A DNA stretch of 64,000 nt, from positions 2,606,054-2,670,053 of the forward strand of contig CAJINV010000005.1 of assembly GCA_905178155.1 (NCBI GenBank). The letters are read 5' to 3'. The number at the start of each line of letters is the position of its first letter. Position 1 is the first letter of the stretch. The translations under genes and the position numbers were made by a program. The notes under the pieces were generated by a model. The model saw only the letters and a list, made by a program, of their open reading frames with translations. It had not been told where the DNA came from and made no database searches. Below, piece by piece: positions 54,599-64,000 of the stretch. Source of the stretch: Amoebophrya sp. A120 (Eukaryota; Sar; Dinophyceae; Syndiniales; Amoebophryaceae).

Positions 54599-56323
54599 GA
54601 TCAAAGAAAAGAAAAAGGCTAAATAGTGCCAGAGTAGAGAATAAAAGTTAGTACTATTCTTTTCTTGGTGCTAGTCTCAGCGTTTACGCTTCGCGTCATG
54701 AACTTTGTCTATACCTTTGGCTGGAAGCTTGCGTTGATGTTGATCATAGTTTGAATATTTAAATATAAACTTTTATTTCTAATACTAAAACTAATTCTAT
54801 TTTTATTTGGATTTGCGTTTGCCACTGGCATTGGGCATTGGCATTGCGATTACCATCGTCGTCGTGCTTGACTTTTTGATTGCCTTTCCTTGAAGCTAGC
54901 AGTGAGCTTCGTCGGAAGGTGAAACTCATATACGCATGTTCATAAAAGTTTGATTTTAGGTATTGCATCTACATCTTGATCTGCGTTGTCACTTTCATCA
55001 GTTTTTCTTTTTGTTTTTCCGCTTGCAGTTGCGGCTTCAAGCGCAGCCTAAGCGTGTATCTACATCATCGAATTATCAACAATACCAATAGCATTAGCAT
55101 TATCATACTCACCACCACGCTGCTGTTTTCCGTTTTGTTTTTGAGCTTTTTGTATACAAAGGAAAAGAGTGTAAAAGTGCTTGCCAATTCTAGATCTTAT
55201 TGCAATCAGAGGCAAAAAAAAAACTCTCATTCTAATATCAAACCCCCAGCGCCGCGTCAGTTGAGTTCGAGCGGTAGTTACAGGAGCACGACGCGGCAGC
55301 TTCTTATCCATTAAAATTGTGAGCGTCGCTGGCGTTTTCAATTCTAATATCACAATATAAAACTAAAAGCTCAGGCTCACACATTCGCATGCGCATCCTA
55401 ATGAGCATCACACATTTCTAATTCTAATGACGCGACGAAAAACACAGCTATCACTTGTTAGAGATTGCACTTATTTCCCATCTAGTTGTGGGCGTCGTTG
55501 TGCTTGCGCTACTACTAGAGGCTGCGAGTCCGCTTCTATTCAGTGCTTTTTCGAACCTTAAACGCAATGCAGAAAAGTTTGATAATGATAAAAAATACCC
55601 TGTCGCGACCACCCTGCTGTGACAAAATTAATCTCTTCAAGAAAAGAAAGTGACAAACTCCACTAGATTTTGCTGTATGTTTTTTCCTTTCATGCGTGAC
55701 AAGTGGTTGTTTGGAAAGCACAGAAGTATTGCGAAATCAGAAGAAAATAGCCTATGTTGACTGTGTATAGTAGCACCACTGCGCAAAAAATCAAACAAAA
55801 TATGTTGTAGTGGATTGTGCGCGGCATTGATTTTTAGCTATTTGTATTGCGTAAAGTGATGAGCTTGTGCCTGTGGCTGCGCGCAAAATCACCGCGAAAA
55901 GTGTTGAAGCAGATACCGGCGCTCACTGATCACGGACTCGTCAAGAAGCATTTCTACGAAGATCGAGGGTCGTTCTGGTCGAAGATCTTGAGGCTCGCAT
56001 CATCCAAATCGTCGTCTTTTTCATTGATTTTACGTTGTGCGCAACCTCTTCGGCGATGAGTCCAAAAGTGGCGATTTTCAATTTAATTGATTTGCTAGTG
56101 CTCTCGAGCACTATGATAGGAGACCAGGTCTTCTAGTCTAGTGATGATGACTATGTATGCTAGTGACCAAAAGCACTAGGAAATCAATTAAATTGAAAAT
56201 CGCCATTTTTGGATCATTGCGTTTTGTGCTCAAAATTGATGTTTTTGTCTGGTTCATGACACATTTTCACAATCAAATCCAATAGGAAAGTTGAGAGATT
56301 TAGCGAAAAACAACTGAGAAAAG
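54599..56323. other. intergenic spacer with a small hairpin element
   Basis: About 1.7 kb, AT-rich, with no supported gene. The small frames at 54976-55314 and 55847-56059 have no features. A 153-bp inverted-repeat element sits at 56061-56213 (listed separately). Confidence 0.55.
56061..56213. mobile_element. MITE-like hairpin with 42-bp arms
   Basis: Left arm 56061-56102 (starting TCCAAAAGTGGCGATTTTCA) and right arm 56172-56213, which in reverse complement reads TCCAAAAATGGCGATTTTCA at its start. 40 of 42 positions are identical through ATTTAATTGATTT(G/C)CTAGTGCT. The ~70-bp loop is unrelated. No convincing target duplication. Unlike the introners, it lies in a spacer, lacks TAT...ATA ends and has much better conserved arms. 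Confidence 0.75.
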
Positions 56324-59300
56324 ATGAGTTTGTCCACTCTCCGGCACTTCAGCCGGCCCTCTGATGAGGAATGCCAGTCATTCCTCAACCTGGTTGACGC
56401 TGGGGAGGCAGGCGTCCCAGAGGCCGATCGTCTTTTGATGCGTTTTGCCAAAAACGGATATGATCCCGCTGATCCGGCGCGCAGCATCGAAAAGCTGAAG
56501 AAGCATCATGTCCAGAAATCCGGCCGCCACGACTGCAGCCGTCCGATTGTCCCCGACAACCTCGCCGTCATGCGGACCGCAGTCAAGGAGCGCGGGAAGG
56601 CGAACGGGTTGGATGGATCGAAGACGCGTGCCATATTTTTTTCTTCTAGTTAGCGCATTATAAGTATACTCTCAACCTCAAAAGCAACATCATTCACAAG
56701 AAAAAAGCTTGCGCGCAATCATATTCGTACGTGAAAAGCATGCTCGTGCGCTTGCGTTTTGATCTTTGTGTCATTCCCAAAAGCAGCACACTGAGCTGTC
56801 AAATCGTGCAAAATTCAACAACTTTTGTCGTACATGCATACACTTTTCGTTCACAAATCGTCTGATAAATCTTGTGTCATAGAAGCATGCTTTCGATTTC
56901 ATACACACAAATACACATGTATACTCATGCATCAAATTCAAATAGAAATACTAAGATCTACACTTTCCCAGGTTTAATGGCCGTCGATTACTCCGGTGCG
57001 CACCAGGTCGGAAAAAGCTATGCCTATAGTTTTATTCATGGGGGACATACCTGCCTCGCATTCGAGTTAGAGGGCGTCGACCCGGAGCCCTTCAATGTCG
57101 AGATTGTACTACTCTCGCCGGAAGTGGACCGCCGTCCGGAGTTGATCCGCAAATACGTACTCTTGAAGAATAACACCCCCGAAGGTATGTGTAGCGGGTG
57201 GGTGGAAGCCTGTACTTTGGCGGGGGAGGTATTGAAAATTTTTTTTGTTCCAGTATTCATCTTAGTATGCGAAACCACGAGCCATGTCTTAGTCTTCACA
57301 ACAAGCTTTCAATTTTTATCCAAGCGTGTAAGTGTAGCCATAGTGTCACCCACATAAACAAAGCTATGCTCGTTTTCGTTTCATTCTCTGCTGTATCATT
57401 AGCATTAAAATCAACAAACACAAATCATGATCGACACGGACATAGCATGAAAATCAAAATCATAATGATGCACTACGTAAAAAGTACAGAGCTGGCCCCT
57501 GTGCCAGCAGTACCGCGATACGATGGCCAAGTCCGGCCGCGTCCCGGCCGAGTTCCATGCGTGGATCGAGCTGCTTGCGGGCCCGAAATGGAAGGGACAG
57601 CTGCAATCGTATGGGAAGCATGCCGTGACCATGTTTAGTCGTGGTGTTGTCCATGAGTACACCCATTTTGGCCAGGCGGTCAACTCGCAGGTCCCCCGTC
57701 CGAAGCACAACGACCTGCGTTTAAAATTCTTCTCGTTCACAAACGTAAGCGCTTTTTGTTGTGGATTTGTATTTGTGCGTTGAAGCTCAAACTTCATTAC
57801 AGCAAATCACGTTTCCCACTCTTCTAGTTCTACAGCTTCTATTTGTATTGCTATTCTTCAAATATTTGCTGAGATCATGCACTGGCGTTGTAGATTTAAC
57901 TTGGAGTAGGACAAAATGTATGTAGGTCGTAAGTTTTTCTTTTTGACTTTTGAATTTGAATACATTAAAGCAAAACCAACTCTCAAACCCAACACAGAAT
58001 GTGCTGGCGTCGATCAACCCGTACACGGACTCCCCCATTACGCCCGGTAGCTTGCAGCTTGACATGCACTACGCCGTGAGGACCATTTGCGGCTACGCTT
58101 CTGGTTGCCAAGCTGACCAGGTCCAATTCACCGAGAGCGAGGACATCATCCTGCAGAACTTATGCTCTGTAAAAGTATCGCCCTCAAACTCAAGGCAAAA
58201 GTTTTTGAAACTAACAGCGCATCAGAGATATTGATATTCTAATTTTTATCTTTCGCTTTTGTTCCCCCTTTTCAGAAGGGGGAGGACAAGGTGTCGAGCT
58301 CGAAGTTGCTGTATGCATTACAAATGTGATTGTCAGTCTTTGCGTGCATTACAAATATGAGCTTGCGTTTCGTTTTTGCAGTAAGAGTTAAAATTTAAAT
58401 TTAAAGTTAAACTTGAGCCATAATCTGTCATGCAATAGTACGAGGGCGATGCTTTTATGTTTCATAAGACTTGATCAAAAGCAACATCCCGCCGCAGAAA
58501 ATTCCGGATCGTTCCGCCGAGTCCAAAAAGTGCCGCCAGCAGAGCGAGATGGAGATGATCACCCCCATCAAAGAGCGGAACATCAAGAGCAGCATCGTGT
58601 CGCTCTTCCGGGCGATGAAAAAGGTGAAGGAATTTTATGCCAGCAAGAAGGACACCGGCCTCAGCGAAGCGACCGACATCGCGGAAGCGGCCGCGTTGGA
58701 GAAGAAGGCGAGTCCGGCGTTCTGGGGTTTGAAGTACGACGGTGCCTGGAAACTGGCCAAGGAGTTCAAGCGCACGAAGCAACAGCAGGACGATGAGCAG
58801 TTCTTGTTGAACAACATCGCAGCCATGATCAAGACCAAGTACAAGTTCGTTGCCGGGAACCTGGGATCTCAGGTCCAGGTCCATGTGGTCCCGTTCGACA
58901 AGGAAGTTCCGAAATCCACCATGATGGAGAGGCGCATGTACGTGAAAGGAAGCAAAGGCGAAAAGCTTTTCGTCCACCAGTTGAAGAACGCCTGCCCGAG
59001 CGACCACATCGAGCGGCTGACGGAGTGCGTCGAGGAAGGGTCGCTGCTGCTCCCCCTCGTCGCCACGACCGCCGACCCGACGATGGAAATTGGCTGCTTC
59101 GAGATCGACGAAAGCGTGGACGTGGCGCTGAACTGGAAAGGAAAAGCCGCCGCGGCTGCCGCGAACAACAACAAGCCGGGCGGGAAGAGGAAAGGTAAAG
59201 CCGCTGGTAAGGCGGAGGCGAAGGCTGGTGCCCCAGCTCCGGCGGAGGCGAAGGCTGGTGCCCCGGCAGCTTCGTCTGCGGTTGCGGCCGCCGCTCCGGC

Positions 59301-60822
59301 CCCGGCTGCCGGTGCCAACGGATCTTCGAGTGGAGCGAGCAATGTATTCTTTGATACGAGTTTCAAATCGCAGTTGCAACTTGAATCCGAGTAACAGTAA
59401 AAGTAAACGAAAATGTCAAAGAGATATTAAGATTTTAGATTTAGTTTAAAAGTAAAACCGCGGAGGTGGAAGTCAGCTTGTTGAAGCTGTAGGGAAAAAA
59501 TAGGCGCGTGCGCGCGCGCACGCACACAGACATGTGCGCGCGCGAGCACGTGCGCGTGCGCACGCGTGTATATGCGTGCGCATGCGGGCGTGCGCACGTG
59601 TGCGCGCGCACGTGTGCGTGCGCACGTGTGCGTGCGCACGTGTGCATGCGTGCGTGTGCACGTGTGCGTGCGCACGTGTGCATGCGTGCGTGCGCACGTG
59701 TGCGTGTGCATGCGTGCGTGCGCACGTGTGCGTGCGCACGGGTGCGTGCGCACGGGCGCGTGCGCACGTGTGCGTGCGCACGTGTGCGTGCGCACGGGTG
59801 CGCGCCCGCACACATGCATGCGCGCGCACATACACGCGCGGGCGCGGGCGCACACTCTTGCACATTGAAAACTTGAATCGAGTTCAGATCTACCTTCGCC
59901 CTTCCACTTCTACGTTTACAGTGAGTGCTCAGATTGAGCTTGATTTCGAATTTGGATTTGACTTTGGTACCAAAGTCAAAATACAAAACGCAACTACCGA
60001 TGTAATAAAACTGAAATTAAAAACCCCTCCCAGATACAGGCCGCCCCGGTTCTGCTGCCGGAGCCGATCCCGGAGAACCAGCTGGGCTTGGAGATCGAGA
60101 CCGAGCAGGAGAAGCGCAACCGTGAAGCCAACAAGGCGAGGCTGGAAAAGGACCCCAAGAAGTGCTGTCTCGAATACTTATCGGACAAAAACTGTCAACC
60201 GTTGCGCTGGTGTATGTGCATTCCGTCCCAGTACAGTCACCTCTCCGACCAGGAACTCGATAAGCGTCGCGAGTTACTCAACAAGTTGAGAATTTTAGTG
60301 AAACCAGATGAAGAAATGTATGACGCACACACGATTGATGAGATGGTGGACTTCCAGTGCGACAAGCTCTTCTACAACGCCGGTGAGCGGCGCTTCAGCG
60401 GAGACTGGACCTTTCCCGTCGGCGACGGGCATCAGCTGTCGCTCTCGTACTTTAATTTGATGATGATCTGACTCTGACTGTAAATCTAAAAGTAAAACCA
60501 AAAAGTAAAGAGTTTTAGTTTTTTGAAAATCGACACTGGAGTTTCAATTTCATGCATGGCAGAGTATGAGTGAGATTCTCAGAATGAGGCTTCGACTTGA
60601 AATTGACATCAAAAATAAATCAGGCATGTGAAGTACTACTGGAAAGTCTGTGACCCCGCCAAATGTGACCGCGCCAAAGCCATTTTTTGGCGGGTCATAG
60701 AGGAGAAGATGCCGTGCTCCGCGGAGAAGAACGCCCCGATGAAGACCACCTCGTTCGTGATCCCGGTGATGTCCGGGGTCAAGGCCCTCGGCAACGCAAA
60801 AAAACAGAAATCCCGCTGCTGA
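56324..60822 (+). CDS. multi-exon hypothetical protein
   Basis: ATG 56324 starts MSLSTLRHFSRPSDEECQSF. Exon pieces by coding quality: 56324 to ~56651; ~56973-57184 (a GT-AG join giving SSSLMAVDYSGAHQ is in frame); ~57499-57744; 57999-58173 (clean GT-AG, phase 0); ~58277-58312; ~58471-59394 or shorter; ~60036-60472; ~60628-60822. Several junctions do not resolve as GT-AG in phase (after 57184, 58312, 59340 and 60472) and may use other boundaries. The segment at 58471-59394 is helical and Lys-rich, ending in a Lys/Ala/Gly-rich low-complexity tail. The one at 60036-60472 has KCCLEYLSDKNCQPLRWCMC. The last has YYWKVCDPAKCDRAKAIFW and ends with KKQKSRC and TGA. No family recognised; it could be two genes. 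Confidence 0.5.
59500..59855. repeat. ~350-bp alternating purine-pyrimidine (Z-DNA-type) tract in an intron
   Basis: Almost uninterrupted GC/GT/AC/AT dinucleotide alternation, built from GTGCGTGCGCAC and GTGTGCATGCGTGC units. It has no stop codons over long spans in several frames on both strands, so it yields spurious ORFs of Cys/Ala/Arg/Val or His/Thr/Arg composition. It lies between two coding pieces of the gene at 56324-60822. Confidence 0.85.
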
Positions 60823-63800
60823 TTCTCTTCGTGCGAAAAAAAAGGAAAAAGTAAAAGAGGTGAAAGAAAAGAAAAAGTAAAAGAGAAGAAGAAGAAGAGG
60901 AGGAAGTGCTTTTTTATTTGATTGATTTTGTGTTTGTTATTCTAATTCTTATTTGATTATGATTTTCATTTTGATCTCTATTTGAGTTTTGACTTTGAGT
61001 TTGTAATTGTATTTGTTGCCTTCTTGCTACTTGCTGCTTCAGCAGCATGGTTCTTTCTCAGTAGTGCTACTTCGGCCGTGAATGAGAGTTGAGATTACTG
61101 ATAGAACTAGAAGAGTAGGGATAGACTGAAATGACACGCAGTATCAAAATGGTAGTACGCAACCAATGCAAACGTCCATACCTCCAACAAAAAAAAACTC
61201 AGGCTTTTTGCTAGTCCGCTGCTCCGGGCAAGGGCTACTGTTTCGCGAAGCTGTATTTCAAGTCACAAGACCTCCGAGTCCGAGAACCAGCGCCAACTTG
61301 TTGTCCAACCTGTTGTAGTGAGGAGCTCCAATGTGGCAAAGACAAAGCGCGACTGAATGCGAAAACTGTTTTGTACTACGATTGTTTCACTTTTCCTTTC
61401 GTATTTGTTCTAGTTTCGGTTTCCCTTTCCAAGAAAAAGAAAACAAGAATAACGTCCCTGCGAATCCGCATAGAGGTAGACCTCCTTCTAGAATTAAACG
61501 CAGAAGCAAAAGTACAGCGAAAATTAGAATTACAGCGTGACTACAGCTTTGACCTCGGCAATTGCCACGAAGAATATCTCGCTCTTCAGATTCTGTGCCC
61601 TCGGATATTACGTACAACGATAGTAGGCCACCCCTATGCTTACTCATCTGATAACGTAATAGATTTTCGGCTCGTTCGTCCTGTGCCTGTAGTCCTTTCG
61701 TGCTGCGTGTCGTAGACGTAGACGCGGGCCTGCAGTATGTTCGTAACCGTTTCCGTAGTCATATGAAAAAGCACGCGTGCAGTTCTAACTCCGTGTTGAA
61801 CTACAACTATCTTTGTTGTTTCATGCCGCACTAGTCGTACAACAACAACTAGAGCTACTACTTTTGGTCTTCCGTTTCGTGTCCATTTCCACCCTGCTTC
61901 TAGATGAGACGCATCGCAACTAGATCGGGCGGATGGAGAGACGTCGGATAGATAGAGCCTTGCGATGAAACAGAGCTTTTTTTGTCACTACAATTATTTG
62001 TGTTGCTGTTTTCCTTTTCGGTTTCGCTTCATGTTCTTGCTTCACTTTACACTTCGACAGACGTAGCCTGCAGAAGAGTAAGAAAAACTAAAACAAAGAA
62101 ATCGAAGAAGAGAACAAGTAAGATGTTTCCGTCTGAGCTTGCACTTATCTGGAGCTACATTTGGGTTTCGCTTCTTTAGTTCGACGTGCATCAAAATTTC
62201 TACAATTTCAGAAGTCTCCGCGTCGTGATCAAAACGCCTGCGAGCGCATCCTTTAGCTTGTGCGCTGTGCTGTCTGTAGTGGCCAGAAAGTAGAAGATCG
62301 CACTCCCTGCCACTACTGCTACTAATGTTTTTCTTCTTGTTTTTGGCAAAAACGAAATCGAAACTTGCCGGCACTGTTTCTTACTTCAGGATAGTAGTTT
62401 GCTCGTGTTTTATGTCGGTCGTCCTGGTCGCGCAATGTTGCAAATCCGCCGGAGCTGCAGCGTTGTTGGACCTAGGCCAATTGTGATTATTTCTACCTCC
62501 ACACGTATAATAACAAGCTCAAGTAGAAGTGCCAGAAATCGAAGCTGTTTTCTTTTTTCTTTCGACTGGAAGATAGCAAGAAAGTAATTTCCGCCACAAC
62601 CGAAAGCAGAGCTTGTTTGCCTTCGAGTGGAAGCACGTATCTCTTCCGTAGAATAAAAGAACTCAGCTTCGAATCACTTCATGGTTGTTGTGTCGCGCGT
62701 ATCTGCAGCTACTTCCTTCCGGTCGTATTGCAGTGCCGCGATTTTACGTATCTCTGCACAGTTAGCTGCCTGCTTGAATGTAGCAGCGAAAATTTCGATC
62801 TCTACACATAGACTACCCAGCTTTAAAATTAAAAATAGCGTTGAAATTATCACATTCTTTTTTCGGCCAACGCGAAGTTGTCGCTTGCCCCCATCTAATC
62901 ATGCGGCATTGCTGCGTCTCCGTTTCTGAGCCAGCATAAACATCAACATTTCGCTGACTGGCATCAAGGTCTCACCTGTCCGGTGCGGTCCTTTTTGCAC
63001 TTTCGGCAGCAACGTTTCGTTACCTAGTCCTGCTTGTATGTTGCTCGCATGCTACGCGGCATCCGCATTCCAAGAAACAGAGCCAGCACTTGAGCTACAG
63101 TGTGAACATCTGCCCCCGTTGAAATGAATTCGGGCGCATTGGCAGTGCTAACTCTAAGACGCGAGCAAATACAGCGTTTCTACAGTGACTATGCTTCTAC
63201 TTCATGCGTGATCCGATTTTGATTTTCATAATCGCTTCGCTTGAGTACATGCGTTAGCGCCAGTAGTCGCGGCAGTGTGGGAGATATTGCGCGCTGGTCT
63301 CCACCTGGATCGCGATCCATGGTGAGGCCGTCACGTTGCGTTGATGTCGCAATCTCACCGAAGTGCAGTAGGATAAGGTGACGCTAACAATTATACTAGC
63401 ACTACCCTAGACGTTGACGCTTTCGACTATCAAAGAATAACAAATGCTCCCCCGCGTTTTAGATACCACTCTGACACTTGTGTGCCACGCTGCGAGTGGT
63501 GTTGATGAATGGAAGCTGAGTCTGAAACTGATTTCGAATTGCACTACCCGAGCAAACGTTTCTTATTGCACAGAATGCGCGAGCGTCTGTGTCTGTAAAA
63601 ATGCATCTCCTTGTGAATCAAAATCAAAAACAGAAAACAGCTGCTCGCTGCGAACGAGGCAGCAGACTGAATAGAATGCGTTAAGGGTGGCGGTCGCCCC
63701 CCTAAGATGTTCCAACTCGGGCGCATCTCCCTGCGTTGTCCTTGAGCCACATATCGTGAGCCTCAGCTTCACGCTCGCAGAGAAAGGCAAGCGCAAAAGT

Positions 63801-64000
63801 GAAGCAGAGTGATCGATTAGTGTGAGCGCTCTGAGGGAGTTGGGCGCTTCTTGCACTTGAGGGCTCCAAGGCTTTTGTGTTTTAGTATTTATGATTGTGC
63901 TTTTCATTTTCGTTTGCCTTTTTGTGGATATGAGTATGTGTACGACTATGAGGGTGAGGCGCGTTTTAGTTCCAGTGGGATTTACTTTTGGCTTTTGGAC
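60823..64000. other. no supported gene; simple repeats near the left end
   Basis: About 3.2 kb. At 60836-60905 there is a purine-only stretch of GAAAAAGTAAAAGAG and GAAGAAGAAGAGG units just after the preceding stop, followed by a T-rich stretch to about 61020. Open frames are all short (61331-61715, 61982-62179, 63444-63674, minus 63563-63907) and unlike the genes to the left in codon use. I see no RNA gene or introner. Confidence 0.5.

Noticed and set aside
53498-54604. 368-codon minus-strand ORF opposite the 53.3-54.6 kb gene
   Set aside because: A shadow of the repetitive, stop-poor coding sequence on the plus strand, with low-complexity Arg/Ala/His composition.
53300-55155. A giant introner from CAAAG TATG (53295) to GTATA CAAAG (55151) carrying the 53.3 kb gene
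   Set aside because: The 5-bp match is likely by chance over this length, the inverted ends match poorly and no coding frame is restored by excision.
59427-59986. Long ORFs in all frames over the Z-DNA tract
   Set aside because: They are translations of a simple alternating repeat; adjacent coding pieces are in a different context and the tract lies in a probable intron.

Overview
The window looks like nuclear DNA from an alveolate protist, most probably a dinoflagellate-lineage organism. A parasitic Amoebophrya-type syndinian is my best guess, but this is inference. The reasons are: spliceosomal introns; a 39-residue ribosomal protein eL41 with the long N-terminal extension seen in apicomplexan relatives; every supported gene on the plus strand across more than 60 kb; very long, low-complexity-rich open reading frames; and many introns that are clearly mobile elements (introners).

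Layout, all on the plus strand. 1-3314: 3' part of an unrecognised gene. 4478-7723: four-exon SPRY-LisH-CTLH-CRA protein (RanBP9/10, Gid1-like). 8.1-10.1 kb: GC-rich island with no supported gene. 10446-14563: two-exon low-complexity protein. 15607-18758: many small exons broken up by four introners. 20443-23077: two unrecognised ORFs. 23826-25415: two tandem RPL41 genes. 26256-26910: NUDCD2-like CS-domain gene. 27669-30884: Ser/Thr-rich protein with one introner. 31836-35766: Cys-rich secreted or type II membrane protein with two introners. 36862-45047: very large secretory-pathway protein with HAD phosphatase-like, tubulin-tyrosine-ligase-like ATP-grasp and glycosyltransferase-like regions. 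46858-51750: hAT-like (RNase H-fold) transposase-like gene that itself contains an introner. 51.8-52.9 kb: second GC-rich island containing a long palindrome. 53.3-54.6 kb: protein with an Ala/Gly/His/Arg tract encoded by alternating purine-pyrimidine DNA. 56324-60822: multi-exon unrecognised gene whose intron holds about 350 bp of Z-DNA-type alternating sequence. 60.8-64 kb: no supported gene.

The main discovery is a family of eight intronic elements. Each starts TAT(G/A) and ends (C/G/T)ATA, has terminal inverted repeats of variable quality, and is flanked by a perfect 5-bp direct repeat (CCAAG, CCATC, AGGAA, CCACA, AATTA, GGTGC, CATCG, GATCT). In all eight, deleting the element plus one copy of the repeat restores an uninterrupted reading frame, and in several no GT-AG pair can do so. 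They behave as DNA-transposon-derived introns removed at the duplicated target site rather than at canonical splice signals. Ordinary GT-AG introns occur beside them in the RanBP9-like, RPL41, NUDCD2-like and 10446 genes, so two kinds of intron coexist.

Gene boundaries without a matching introner or clean GT-AG junction are approximate. No database search or RNA evidence was available.
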